From Notospermus geniculatus (Eukaryota > Nemertea > Pilidiophora > Heteronemertea > Lineidae): DNA of 64,000 nucleotides. How positions within the stretch are numbered: position 1 is the first letter of the stretch; every line of letters begins with the position of its first letter. A program made the position numbers and the translations under genes. Positions 40,801-53,395 of this stretch are shown piece after piece. The stretch lies in NCBI GenBank assembly GCA_002633025.1, contig NMRB01000267.1, positions 40,442 to 104,441 on the forward strand, in the 5' to 3' direction. The notes under the pieces are model-generated. The model did not search any database. It had not been told where the DNA came from and saw only the letters and a list, made by a program, of their open reading frames with translations.

Positions 40801-43155
40801 TGCTGATGTAATATTACCTGTGGAGTTGGGTTAGAACGGCATGGAATAGTTGACTCGTTCAGGTCGTTGTAAATGCTGATGCCATTACCTGGCCAACGAT
40901 AGCTGCAACGATAACCAACAAAACCCCCGAACAGGCCGAGATCCAGTGCAGATGTGTTCGTCACCCAATGAAAATGAAGGAATCAGGAGGCAATGCTTCT
41001 GTGGTTTTTTAGGATGGTATTCATCGATACCGAAAAAGCTGGAGAGTGGGAAAATCACTCACTAGTGAAGCCTTTTGATAACATCAACATCACGAGCCTT
41101 TAACGAATCTGATAGTGTGTTACTGGAACCGGAAGTTGTGTTAGTCGTTCCTCATTTGAACTTCCACTGACAGCGATGGCTTTCATCGAAATCGATTCGA
41201 TTGGCTTGACACCTCAGCCAGCTCAGCGCAGTCATTTATATGATGAATTTTGTAACTTGCTTCATCGGTAGGCTGCTGGGCAGTACGTTACCCCGTTTGC
41301 ATCAATGAGCTGATTCCCTCCAGGGTCTAATCTCAGGATTGCTGGCCAGGAGCAGCGTTACCATTAAACCATCAGGCGGTGATAACTCTGGGTTCACCGT
41401 CTCATCCATCTTCAACAACCATTGGCCACCACACCTGGACAACGCTTCTGTTCCGGGGAATGTTAATATGAATTCTTACACCGAGGCAAACAAGGGCCCT
41501 TATTTATTGGTCAGGGGATATCTGCCGCTCAACCAATTAGAATGAAATATGAGCCTGTTTGAGAGGAGGGGTTCAGTTGATCATTTTCCTTGTTTGGCTG
41601 TTGTCAGGTGTCTTGTCTGAGAAATGAGGTTCTGGTCAGTGGGGACTGGTGCTAGTGAAGGTTATGACTTCAGTTATGTTCATGGGATGCCAGAAAGTCT
41701 CTCTTGAGATTGATGGTGCTTGTCGACTTTTAATGAAATTACATGTATGAAGGAGCTCGACTTCCTTTCTCCTCTACTCCTCCTTCAATTCTTGAGGACC
41801 GTAAAAGTGCAAACTCCAGTCCAAAGCATTGACGTCCTCCGCGTTATTATGCATGTGATGTTACGACCTTGTTAGGCTCCAGAAACTAATTGTCTGTGTC
41901 AGACAAGCTTGCTATGCTGTTTTTGGCCCCCTGGAATAGAGTTCCTTTCAACATAGCCTAACGATAATGTCCTTGAAGGAATACTGCTTTGCAGCATTTG
42001 CTCGATAAAGTGGTGATTTTGGGAGAATTATTGTCCTCGATGGACTCATTGTATCAGTTTTTTCTATCACGATATCTATTCATTACCGTTACCATCTGAC
42101 ACCAGCTCTTACAAGAAAATTGCTTCGGTGCTTCTTATTGCCTCGCAAGTGTGTGTCAGCCAAATGTAGGTCGTAAGCAGTTAGACGTTGTCAGTCAGTT
42201 CCTGAAGAAACATCGCTGTCTTGCAGGTCGTTCTGGGCTACAACATTAGGCCTAAATGTTGTGTTCTGATTATTGGTCGAAATGCCAAGTGTCAATTTGC
42301 CTCCTTCTTGCCCAACCGGAAGTGCTATCTACGTCACCAACCAATTGTCAAAGCCCTTGGGTTTACAAAAGACACTTGGCATGCTTAATGTGTAGCCTTT
42401 ATCCTTAAGAGGACTCGCCGACAATCAGGGCTGTCGGCTTGTGCCATATATCTGAGTGATTAGATCAGTTCACGCTGCTGTATCCAGACCGATATGACTC
42501 TTCCTTTGATATATTGACGAACTCAACAATGGGATGACTGAATTGACGACAGCCTGGCGCGTCTGTTGCTCATTGCAAGGAAACATCTACTCGTACTACT
42601 CTGAAATTCTATTGTTAAAAACTTTTAATAAATCTAATTTATGTTCTCCGCCGTGAATTAGTTTGTTGGTTTCAATTAATTCAAGGTTTTGTAAATTCCG
42701 CTGGGGTTGTGTTGCTTCAGTATTCGGCCCACATCACTAACGAAATGAAAATTGGAATAGATGTTATGATTCGAAGTAATGTCCCTTGAATATTGAAACC
42801 TGATCACTGGATCTTAGAGGAATAATTCCTCTTAATCAGATGACGTGTACCATGAAAGTCCTTTGAACAGGCAAGTTCATCTGCGTGTAATGTCAGAATT
42901 ATTGTCAACAACACTTGACAAAGTTCCTCCAAGGTCTCGAGAAAGAAGATGACCGCCAAGGTATCGAAAAAGAAGATGACCTTTATTATACTATTAACCT
43001 CGGCTGCCAGCACACGGGCAGACTGGGGTCTAGTTGTTATTCTCAGCATTCTGACTTAAGACAATATATCGGGCTACCATCTGATTTCGGTACACGTCCT
43101 TAGCCAGGCTAAATAGTTGTACGTGTACAGTGTATATCATTTTACTGTTCTCCTT
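37891..43155. other. Long stretch without a supported gene
   Basis: More than 5 kb of largely unique sequence. A short direct repeat, TTGACTCGTTCA(T/G)GTCGTTG, occurs at 40,768 and 40,846 (78 bp apart). Overlapping + frames of 114 and 123 codons at 38,419-38,869 lack domains and overlap each other in different frames, so they are not convincing. This could be intron or intergenic sequence. Confidence 0.45.
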
Positions 43156-43265
43156 AGGCTGCGATTACACAAAGCTTCACGGTATACGGACACGCAGGTT
43201 AACAACGGTAGCGAATCCTTTATGAAGCCATGTTAACCGGCGTGTCCGTATACCCACGCAGTTTG
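43156..43265. mobile_element. MITE related to the elements at 55,108 and 60,768
   Basis: CGGTATACGGACACGC-GGTTAAC at about 43,180 pairs with GTTAACCGGCGTGTCCGTAT at about 43,232. The core GAATCCT and the GTTAACCGGCG box are shared with the pair of elements at 55,108 and 60,768, so these are one family. Confidence 0.7.
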
Positions 43266-43600
43266 TCCGTAGATCAGTGCAATTTGTCATATACTTATGT
43301 ATCCCATAGGGACTACCAGCCGCACGACTACCAGCCGCACCATCATCTGTTCAGAAAGCTAAGATACAATCCGATTCGAGAGAAAAGAAGTTTTAAATAC
43401 ATGTACTTACAAATTTATTAATTCATGTAAATTGGTTTTAGGTAATCTTCATTCTTGATCAGCCTGAAGCATAGTTGTGGCTTTATCATCAATATTGTCT
43501 TTGTCTGGAAGGTGATCGATGACTGTCATCACATTTTAGTTTCGCATTAAAGTTCTAACAGAGAATCCCGTCCATCCAGTGTCGATGTGAGACTTAAGCG

Positions 43601-43747
43601 GTCCATCCACGTACAATAATATTGCACAATATGCGGCCCAAAATGGGTGTCATGCGCTTCTGGCATAATGGCTGGAAGAAGGATTGGCAATAATATTGCC
43701 CATTTTGATCCTCATATTGCGCAATAATATTGCACGTGGATAGGCCC
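43601..43747. mobile_element. MITE with CCATCCACG and AATAATATTGC boxes
   Basis: TCCATCCACGTACAATAATA on the left pairs with the complement ending CACGTGGATAGG on the right, and inner CAATAATATTGC boxes are repeated. Its total length is about 147 bp. Confidence 0.75.
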
Positions 43748-45301
43748 TAGAAGTGACTTTTCTCAACGGCCTGGTTTGGCCTATTACATCGTCTATTGAT
43801 GGTTTACCGGTTGTTCGAACAAAAGAGAAGCATTCCTCGCTAAACTTTGTCGCAGGCTACCCCGTTGCGGCAACTTAGTAGTACCCTTTTTGTTACGGTC
43901 AGGATATGCCCTCAATTGAAGTCACTATCTCCACAAATCATCAGTACGTTCGTCTTAAAGCCATGTTGGAGTGGAATACATTCATTCGATATGGTTATAA
44001 TCTTGGTTTGTGATCGCGAAGCAACATGATTAGCGTAAAAAAACCCATGTATTTCCATTGTCCTGTTGTCTGGGGAGTTTAGTCCAGAAAATGTCACAGG
44101 GTGAAAAGTATGCTATTTGAAAGTCAGAGAAATGTTTTCCCTTCATCGTATACAAGCATTGTCATACATCATCAGAGAAAAAACGTACTTCCATTATTTA
44201 CCGTACATTGGGGGAAGGAGCGATTCGTTTCCGTTCATGCTCCTTTTGCTTAATGGTAGGAAACCCATCTCCGGGTTGGTACCGCTCTGCTTCTTCATTC
44301 CTACATCACTACAATTATCATTTATCAAAGAATCGGAATGGCACCGATTTGTTGTGGTCTACAGACAATGGAAGAGGTTCTTGCGTGGTCGTGGAAGACT
44401 AATCATGCCAATAACATTGGAGGTGATTCATGTTGGCACACACGTGACAAAGTCTGCTCCGAGTATGGCTGGTGAAAGACTCGAAGATGACGAAGTGTGA
44501 TCGATCAATCATCCCTGTCTCTGATGATGAAGTGACCAAGGGTCCTTATGAAAAAAGGAATCGAGCGTCCTTGATAGAACTTAACATGATGGGTGATGAC
44601 TTGACGGTGCTCTGGAGTACTTTCTCCAAAAAAGGTGTCCTCGATATATCTGCGTAACGTTAGACCTACCATTGCATTGCCTGTCTGTGGGTCGATTGCC
44701 GCTTTGTACAACGTAGGTAGACAAATAGTGTAACGATTGGCTATAAATGCCTCTCACACACTGAGATCCAGGTGATAGACTATCGCCTCATCGTAGTCAA
44801 GCCATATCGTCGGGATAATTTCTCTTCTATGAGAACGCCTATCAGAAAGAATGAATTAAGAAGGTGTACATAAATGAACAGTTTCCCCATAGGCTCGTGT
44901 ATGTCCGGAAAAAAGGAAACTACAGGAACAAAATGTATAAATGATTCATGCTGGTGGGACTATCTTTGCATTAATTGGAAGCATCTTCTGCCGATTTTTC
45001 TCTCGAATATTGTTGCAGTGATATCAGCATCAGGCCCAAGATTGGCCGTAGTGTAAGAAATTAATCGATATATTCTCGAACATCGTTTCTTGCAACCTTA
45101 CTCAAGACTGCAAATTTTCAGCTACATGTACATTGAGTCTGTTATATCACCTGGTCACGCTAGCTGCCCATGTCGTTACATGAATTTCTCATTACAAGAA
45201 AATAATGATACATTAACTTCTTAGTCGTAAGTGGCACCAAGAAGAAAAAATTATTTCGTGATGGTAGTTTTTCCGTCAGGTTCTTAATAATATTTTTGCA
45301 G
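43748..45301. other. No supported gene
   Basis: A 127-codon + frame at 44,117-44,500 has no recognisable domain, and overlapping frames exist on both strands. I see no repeat structure. Confidence 0.4.
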
Positions 45302-45386
45302 GTTCCTAAAGAAGATCAGGACAAAGAAAACTAAAGAAGGACGAGGACATTTCAAGAAATCTGCGGCTTATATTGGCGTCAACCAG
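45302..45386 (+). CDS. Possible small internal exon, unknown product
   Basis: An 85-bp interval follows a good acceptor (AATAATATTTTTGCAG with a TTCTTAAT branch-like site) and ends at a plausible donor (AACCAG|GTAGGA). One of its three frames is open throughout: FLKKIRTKKTKEGRGHFKKS followed by AAYIGVNQ. That gives a short, very basic segment that I do not recognise. No neighbouring exon was found, so this is a weak call resting on splice signals and one open frame. Confidence 0.2.
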
Positions 45387-45431
45387 GTAGGACAAATGCT
45401 TTTTTTCTTTCGAATCGAACATGAATTGGCT

Positions 45432-45480
45432 CTTTTTAGCCGATCGGAGTCAGCTTTTAGCCGATCGGAGTCAGCTTATG
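45432..45480. repeat. Doubled 20-bp motif
   Basis: TTAGCCGATCGGAGTCAGCT occurs twice in direct tandem, next to the candidate exon donor and shortly before the poly-C tract. Confidence 0.75.
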
Positions 45481-45554
45481 CGAGACTGAATCCATCTGTC
45501 GTCGTCGTCTTCTCACCTCGTCTGAGTGCAGAAGCATTTTTTCCCCATATCTCT

Positions 45555-45621
45555 CCCCCCCCCCCCCCCCCNNNNNNNNNNNNNNNNNNNNNNNNNNNNC
45601 TCCCCCCCCCCCCCCCCCCCC
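45555..45621. repeat. Poly-C tract with a 28-base gap
   Basis: A run of C from 45,555 to 45,571 is followed by N from 45,572 to 45,599 and another C run to 45,621 interrupted by one T. The gap is surely a homopolymer that could not be read through. Pro-rich or Gly-rich frames across it are not real proteins. Confidence 0.95.
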
Positions 45622-48600
45622 GAGGTTAACCTGTCCCCTCATATCACCTCCAAGCTTTTTGCGTCAGTTGGTGGGTCGGTTACGAATGTTTGTAGCCGGA
45701 GCGAGTGAGCCAACACTGCTTCTGTTTGCAAAGAGATGGTTATAAGTTTACATTAACACATCACAGCACCTTGATTACTTTAATAAGTACTGCTGTGGGA
45801 CAGAAAATCTATGCGAAATGTCAGCACAGAGCTGAGTTTTTAATAGTACTAACACTGTCGAAATTGGGAAAACACTTGGGACTTTGTCATCCTTCGCATG
45901 TAATAGATGTACAACTGTGTGGCTCGTGTAGTGTGAGATTTCTGTCAACACAAGGTATGGGGAAGCTTGCCAGCAATTTTTTATGAACCATGAGTGGTTG
46001 GGCTCACTCTGTACATCAAGCAGTGTAGCCACGAAAAGGCTGAGCACACTATCTGAGGTAATAGGCTATACCGATTACGTCGACGTCTGACTGTATCCTA
46101 TCCAGCTACGCGATTTAAGAACGAGGGTAACGCCACCCATACGAAGAGGAACGTCCACAAGCCACTTCCGCATCATCGGCGATTAGGTAAACGTGTAAAT
46201 GTATGTACGGTAGTTCTGAGTGATGCTTACGAAAGACGAGCCAACGAATCATGAGTTCAACAGATATGTCTTTTCGCCTCATGTTTGACGAGATACATGT
46301 AGGAACCTCTGGCTTTTTCTCTTGACGCCCTTCATCGGCAGGCCTACTATGTAGTAATGTTTGGCAGATGCATCCAGAGCAGAATCACCTCGCCATAAAT
46401 CACATTAGTGTTGTGGGTAACGTGATCGTCCTTTCAGAGGAAGTAGCCGAACCAACTTTTGACACCCACCTGTATCGGTAATATCTTTCATCTGGTCGGC
46501 ATTCTTCGTTACTTGTGAAATACGCCTTGTTTCACCTTTGGAACATCAGACCTGCGGGTATTTCAAGGATAGCTGGGCATCTTTGGTAAGTACTATCCTT
46601 AAGTATTTTTCTAACAAACCAAAGGCTGAAAACATTGCGGGATTTCTAATCTAACGTGGTGTTTAACGAGTATCAACTGCACCAAACAGACCGTGTTTGC
46701 TGTTACGACGTTGAAGACTACATTTATTACGTTCAATGAGTTTGGTTATAAAGTTAACCTGGTGCAGCGCTTCTTCGATAATGACAAACGTACATGTATG
46801 TCTGGTGTCGAGTAAAATCTGCCAAGTACTCTGGCTTGTATTGACTAACACATCATGCATGTACATGTACATGTAGTTGCATTGAAATGATGCGTATGCA
46901 TGTCGTACTTAGTAGGTTATTTGAAAGGTTGATTGTCGTCCGACAAGAATTGATTCGTTCCCGACAAAGTCACTTGATGTAACCTTGCCTACATCTAACG
47001 ATGACGGAGGGAACTAAGCCATGTAACGAATCGTGGCGGATGATGCTAGCGTTTTTGCGTATTTGTCATGCAAATCTGGATGGTTTTGAGAAACCCCAGT
47101 TTGGTTCGGAACTGCCGATAAGTACGGCGACATATCGTCGGACCACTGTATTGGGTACGTGACTTCATTAATCATCCGGATGTTTCTTGGCGTTGTGTTT
47201 TCTTTGAATTACTGAAGATAATATTGACTTACAGTCTGACCATTCTGATAACAAAGTCCCGTACGACTCTCATTGCCGTTCGTAATCTGAGTGCATCCGA
47301 ATGCTTGGTACCAGGTGTAATTCCGACAGGTTGGTCGAATTGATCACAATCATTCCTTCGGCAAACGTTGCCCCTGAGCAGATTTTGTTTCCAAGGTTCT
47401 CGGAGCTGGCATCAACATCGACCATGAATCCTTTGCCCTCGGCCTTCGGCTGCGTGTAACGTGATGATGGATGGGAATGCCGAACTACCACGTTGGTGAA
47501 AACCCAAGTAACTTTCAAGGTATCGTTTTGCTCAGTCAGCGTGTTTCGAAAGTTTTCAATTAGGGTTGGAAGCATGTTTGAAAACTTTCAAGGCTTCGGA
47601 ATCGCATGTTTTACTAATTTCTTTGAATCCTATGTCGAATTATTCACTTGTACAGTCTTCTTGGATTTGAGGTATGGTAAAGAAACCCTGCTGGGCTAAG
47701 TCCGACACCGGTGGGCAAAACCTTTTGGTATTTTTGACTTGTTGGTAGGTTATTAGCCGTTTCCTCAGCTAATGGACGCCATCCACCACAAAAAACATGT
47801 TATCTAGGTAGCCTCTGTCCATCATTAGAATGCCGATGTACAGTAACTCCAATTACATGACCTAAGAAAGTGTAGCTGCTGAAGGCAAAAACGCGTTCCT
47901 ACTATACTTTCCAGATGCATTTCGCATTCTACTCAAACACTGCATTTACCATTTCCTTCGACCTTGGCAGGGGATAATACTCACACTGCTAGATACGTGG
48001 CATGATAGGGTGATGAAAACCCCTCAAGGTTTTAATTAACACTCTTACGCGGGGATGTTTGCCCGACCTTGAAAAGCAGATACTTTAGTACATTACTTTA
48101 TCCGTGTAGTTTATTGCATTGATACTTCTTTTAATAGTCACTAAGACACATGAGATCTCATTCGTTACTGAACGTGTGTAAAGTAGTTTCAAATAAACCA
48201 ATTTTATGAGGAATCGTTTGAACTAATCTGCTCTCAAACATTGTGTGGGTAATTCCTTTATTTTATGGAGTACTTGCTGACAAGGTCTCCGTACTCGAAG
48301 ATATCATATGGAATTGCTTCACAGTCTTCACCAGTGGCGACCCACTCGGGTTTCAGCGGAATCTCCAAGATCAATACAATATGAGCTGATCTGGTACTCC
48401 TGGTTCGTTGCTTCATGGACAGATGTCTACCTTGGAACGTTGATAATGCCCTATGTTGTTCTGTTGGGAAGCTGTTCATACCTTTTTGGAGAGGCAAGAG
48501 CAAGAGACTTTCGAATCCATTCCATATCAGAACATCTGGAGAAATTCTTTTGTCGATTTTTGACAATGAATCCATCTCTGTACCTTTCATGTGATGCTGT

Positions 48601-50756
48601 TGCACGTCGATTACTGTGACTTTTCTCAGGAATCTGATGAATAAAACAACTTTCTAATGACCCAATTACCAGCGAAATGTAATTATACCACATTCCTACT
48701 ATGATGACTCCGAAATTTCTTGGTTGTGATTCGCTGTTGCCCTCGACGAACGATTGGCTTCTATTAATGACCTCGCCAGTTTTATTCGCAACCGCTGCAA
48801 TCTGTGGTGATAATTTGAAAGGCTTCTTCATCGTTTCACTTGAGTGGAACGTACTGGAGCGCCGCTGTCGGTGCCTCGTCGAACCTCTCATTCTGCAGCA
48901 TTCTCTTCACTTGTTTAGTGCTTCGTTACTTGGATTAGTAGAGCTGTTAGTGCACACTGCACTGTTGCTTTGGAATATTCTTTAGGTAAGCACGACCAGT
49001 TTATTTGCTTTTCTCTGCTTGACTCTGTTTTGGAACTTATTCTATAACTTTGTTGACGGTGTGTTTTACTCTTTGGCCAATTCGGTGTTTGGGAGAAAAG
49101 CTGCATATCCTTAGATTTACAGTGAAAATTTTCTTAATTTTCCTCCATAAAAAGCATCCCAGCTCCTTTTATTTCTTCTGTCATAGAGAAACCCCAATTG
49201 CAGCAGCAACAGCATCACCAGTCAAAAATGTATTCTCATTTTCAAACTTCAAAACAATTTCAAAAATCTTTCATTTTCCTGGTTCTACTTCTTCTCCTTG
49301 ATCGGTTAAGTCCCTCAACAATCGATAACTAGGTTGATGTGGCTCTCCACTTTGTCAAATCTCCAAGCTTCACATTTAATGCTTTTTAAAAAAAGTTTTC
49401 ATACTCGAATCCTTTTTATCTTTCATGTTACGTCGATCAACTGCATGCGGAAGTACGAACACCTATCATTTAAACCCACGTACTGTTCTATAGGAAGTTA
49501 ATCACGAACACGTGGAGAAAACAATGCCATTTGAATGTACCTGAACGTTTCGTAGTCTTTTTGCCTTGAGGTAATTGCTGTATACTTTGGTTGTGAAATT
49601 TCTGACTACGAGGTTTTACTTAAGGGGATGCTGTGAGCTTGCATGTTATTGTCATTTAGTTTATTACACTCTTCAGTTTAAAACCACGCACGACGACGAG
49701 CACGCACACAAAAAGTTTTAATTTGAACGAAACATGATATGAATTTAACACGAATGCCAATGAGACACCTCTAAATTAAAAGATGCCATGCGTTATAAAT
49801 GTGAGGCTTTAGATACACATCGGCTGTGGGGTGGGTTTAATTGTTAAGCAACACACAGTGGAACTGCAGATGTAAATTATAACACTTGTATGTAATTGAA
49901 TTTAATGTTCGAATAACTTCAGATTACTCTTGAGACATGTAAGTTTACTTGTCTTGTTAGAAACACGAATTGCGTGACATACCCTCAACTTACTTTGAAA
50001 AATTCACCTTCTGAGATGAACAGGTAATGAAAGAATTCTCAGAACGAGAATTTTTTTTTCAAAGAACGTTTGAAGTTTTTTAATTTTTTAAAAATCCCAT
50101 GGCTTTCTCTGTTTGACACGAATCCTGTCCTCAGATCGTTTAGTCCATAAAAGAATGACTTGTGCTAATACCTTGCTCCTTAAAAAAAGGCCCGTGACAT
50201 CAATGGCAATGGTTCCCACTAATGACATCCATTGTGGTAGAAAAATTGGGATGGTATTCTTAATGTAGTAGATTCCTTTGATGAATAAAAGCAGCTCAGT
50301 TATTATCGCCGAAACAACCTCAACTGACTGTTCTTCTTAAACGTTTGCCTTCAAGATGATAATTCGCATACAGGAAGTTCTGAGAAATCCCTTGAGATAC
50401 ATGTAACTGGTGTTTACTGAGGGCTAAACGATCGACAGGACCATCCATACAACTATCTTGGTCGCCCGGGGCGATCACGCTCGATACCCTCGTACTGATA
50501 GCCCGTAATGCCGTCTGAAGTGTACAGCTATGCATTCCAGTCCACACGGAAAGCTACCCTTGGAAATCTTTATCTGACCAATCACCTCCCTGAATAAGGT
50601 ATCCCTAAAGGTTTGAACCCATTGTTCGAGGGTAGCGCGATGGATTATAACAAAAGTTTTATCGCCAATGCATTGGGTCCTACATGTACATGTACACGCC
50701 ACACAGACACGCAGGGTACAATTGCTTCACAAAGTAAAGAGTCTGCGATCGTGAAG
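45622..50756. other. Long stretch without a firmly supported gene
   Basis: Isolated donor-like sites occur on + at 46,586 (TTTG|GTAAGTA) and 48,966 (TTAG|GTAAGC). On the minus strand, frames of 101 codons (47,270-47,575), 115 codons (48,258-48,605) and 146 codons (48,451-48,891) exist, and the first is followed by a donor-like ACT|GTAAGTC. None has a recognisable domain, so I leave them uncalled and discuss them as a finding. Confidence 0.4.
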
Positions 50757-51021
50757 GCTTTGACCTGTGTGTTCGTGTAGTGTGTCGGCCTTGTTGTAGT
50801 ATTCGCAGCCTCGAACAAGCCGTACGCATGTCTTCCTTTCAGTCCATGATTCTTACAGCCATTAAAGTAACGAATGGGAATCACCTGCATTTGTAAAACA
50901 ACCCAAGTTGGCATTTTACCTTATCGCTGAACCTTTGCCCCCGTTGCCAGACACAAGAAGGCGCCCTACATGACGTATTAGTGCCATATGAATATGTCAT
51001 CACGAACAGTATTTGTGGAAT

Positions 51022-51410
51022 GAGGAACCCGCACACTAACGTCACGACGTGGCGCTGCAAGCGCTTGTACCGAAAGTCTCTTTTTCTAGCGTTACTTCCA
51101 TTTATTTCTGCAGTGAAAATAAACCATTTGTGTTGGTCGCCCGAGAGTAAAACTTACATCATCTTGTAGCGGATGAAATTTTCTTTTATTCTCATTCCTT
51201 TTTTTCTTAAAATGAAGGGATACAATGGCGATAAAAGCAACGTCTTTCCTGTCATTTTTCCTGTAGAAAAATGTACAGGCATTTTTTTCATGACGCAACG
51301 TCAGCACCTAACATGACGTCAATGACACCTAAAATGACGCCAGTGACGTCGTTTCGGTACAAGCGCTCACAGCGCCGACCTGTCGGGATAAACCGCAGGG
51401 CGGGTTCCCC
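51022..51410. mobile_element. 389-bp element, AT-flanked, present only in copy A
   Basis: The ends GAGGAACCCGC and GCGGGTTCCCC are inverted, as are the inner GCGCTGCAAGCGCTTGTACC and its complement near 51,355-51,380. AT lies on both sides (51,020-51,021 and 51,411-51,412), and copy B reads straight through with a single AT (near 57,770). Its interior has repeated TGACGTCA-like boxes near 51,313-51,350. Confidence 0.85.
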
Positions 51411-51416
51411 ATTAGC

Positions 51417-51607
51417 TTAAAGCGAATCGAAAGCGAAAAAAATTGATTTAGAAATAGAATTTGAAAGGGGACGAATTTTCAGCAAAAAATGTAAACAAAC
51501 TTCTCCAGAATGTCAACAAAGAAATTTTCGTGCATTTTGATTGGCTGAATTTTGTGTTTACAAACACCAGCCAAATGTAAACAAAATCTGCTATCGATTC
51601 GCTTTAA
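51417..51607. mobile_element. TTAA MITE (AGCGAATCG ends), present only in copy A
   Basis: TTAA at 51,417-51,420 and 51,604-51,607 bounds a 183-bp insert with ends AGCGAATCG and CGATTCGCT; TGTAAACAAA boxes repeat inside. Copy B has a single TTAA at 57,777-57,780 in identical context (TTAGC-TTAA-TGCCCC), which proves the insertion boundaries. It sits six bases from the neighbouring 389-bp element. Confidence 0.92.
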
Positions 51608-52815
51608 TGCCCCAGACTCTGTATCCTGACCCGAACTGACCCGAAGGAGGAAACTATTCACCAAGCAGTACATCTCCCCGGCATTATTAACTGCAACGTA
51701 CTCTCCATGGTCTGCACAAGTATGTTTCCAAGGGACAGGGATGAGTGGTCATAGAAATAAATACATGTACATGTAATGTCGGCCAACGAAACTTTTATGT
51801 ACAAAATGTACACGTCCTTATTGAAATGTTGACTTCGTCAGTGACAGTGTTTTCTCTGTTTTATTTGATTTGACCGTGCTTTCGACATCATTCAGAGACC
51901 AGTACACCTTTGTACACACTTGGCTTCTGGTCTAACGAACTCGGTACTCGGGTCTGAGGAGCCTTATTCCTGACACATATATCTCACTACTTATTTTTGT
52001 GTTTGCAGACAAGTTTGATTAATTTTTGTTCTATTCCATGCAGCATCTTGATGTATTTTTGGGCAGACGTATTCTTTTGCCGGTTCAGATGTCGGTCGTC
52101 CAAGTGCAGACTCTGAAGTAATATACGTCTTTTAATACACACAGCAACATACACATTAAAGTGTTGAGAAGAAGTATATGGCAGTTTGAGGTTTTTTCTT
52201 CATATCTATTTCGTAAAGTGCCAATGAATCCTTCCAATTTACATTGCAACAGGAAGACCCACTATAGATACTGTGAACATTGAGATTGCATTGCATGTAC
52301 ATGTAAATGGTGCAAACCGTTTCTGAAAAGTGGTACAAATTCACATCCTTTAGAGCAATGAAAGTGAAGAAAAGACATTTATTTTACATATCGAGGACTC
52401 GACACTTTGAGATGTACCCAACGTTAATGTCGGTCTTTCCTGGTGTGATTAATCAGGGATTGTCTCTCTGAGTCTTAGTTTGGCGTTGGCAGGCTTCCAT
52501 AATCACAGGGCAGAGACTGCCATTCATCCTCTTACGTCCAATTCGCTTTTATCCTCCTTGCTTGTAAAATGTCCAGTGGTAAGATTGGTGACAGTGACTG
52601 CAGCAATAAAAAGGAGCGGCGGGAGAATGAATTAAACTGACCATTGCTGACTCTGGAAGTTATATTAAACCATTCCTAGGAATTTCATTCTATAATCCCC
52701 CAAACGATACCATTCTTGAAAGGAAAATGGATGAGAATAGATTGGAAGAAACAAAACGAAAAAAAAAGAAGATGCTTTTGGTTGTCAGAAGGCTGTGCAT
52801 GTCACAGTCGTGTTC

Positions 52816-52840
52816 ATGTACACATGTACATGTACATGTA
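52816..52840. repeat. ACATGT microsatellite in copy A
   Basis: Alternating ACATGT units, shared with copy B at 59,006-59,031. Confidence 0.75.
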
Positions 52841-53189
52841 ATTGACTAATTCATGTAGGATTAGTTAATGCAAGATAATTTGTTCTATTGGGGAAGAATC
52901 TCTAATGGAATAAAGGTATAGAAAATCAATTAATGTATAGTTGCATTCAGACACCCATTTTATATCAACGTACAACGTCATCCCTTGGTATCTGTACGTC
53001 GTCAGTGGGAGAACTGGCGAACAAACGCTCCACTGGCTATACACGGAGTGTTTGTTGTTGATCTGTGGTTGTTTCATCGACTGTCAGTGTTGCCAATGCT
53101 TCTTGCATTGTCAGTCATCAGTTTACACAGATGGCGAAGAAATACGAAGAGTAAACTGCCGGCATTGTCTAAAATTATGCCTTCTGCGC

Positions 53190-53395
53190 CATTTATTGCA
53201 GACGTAAACCAACTATACAGGCTTCATTGTCAGAGACTTTAGTTTCGTGGGCTAAATGGTTTCCCGAGGGGAGACTGGAGTTTTGCTGCAGGCGTTTACC
53301 AACATACTTGTAGATGGTCCAAACTTCATCGTCAGAAACTTAAGTCTCGTGTCTTAAACACTTTCCCGAGGGGAGACTTGAGTTGTAGAGCCTCA
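53190..53395. repeat. Degenerate tandem repeat, about 120-bp units
   Basis: Two units share CTTCAT-GTCAGA-ACTT, TTTCCCGAGGGGAGACT and a GCAG-CGT-ACCAAC join. Copy B (59,400-59,625) shows three such units, so the copy number changed after the duplication. Confidence 0.65.

Noticed and set aside
44117-44500. 127-codon + frame
   Set aside because: No domain, no splice signals of note, and overlapping frames of similar size in the same stretch suggest chance.
45396-45708. Proline-rich or glycine-rich frames across the gap
   Set aside because: They come from a poly-C homopolymer interrupted by 28 Ns.
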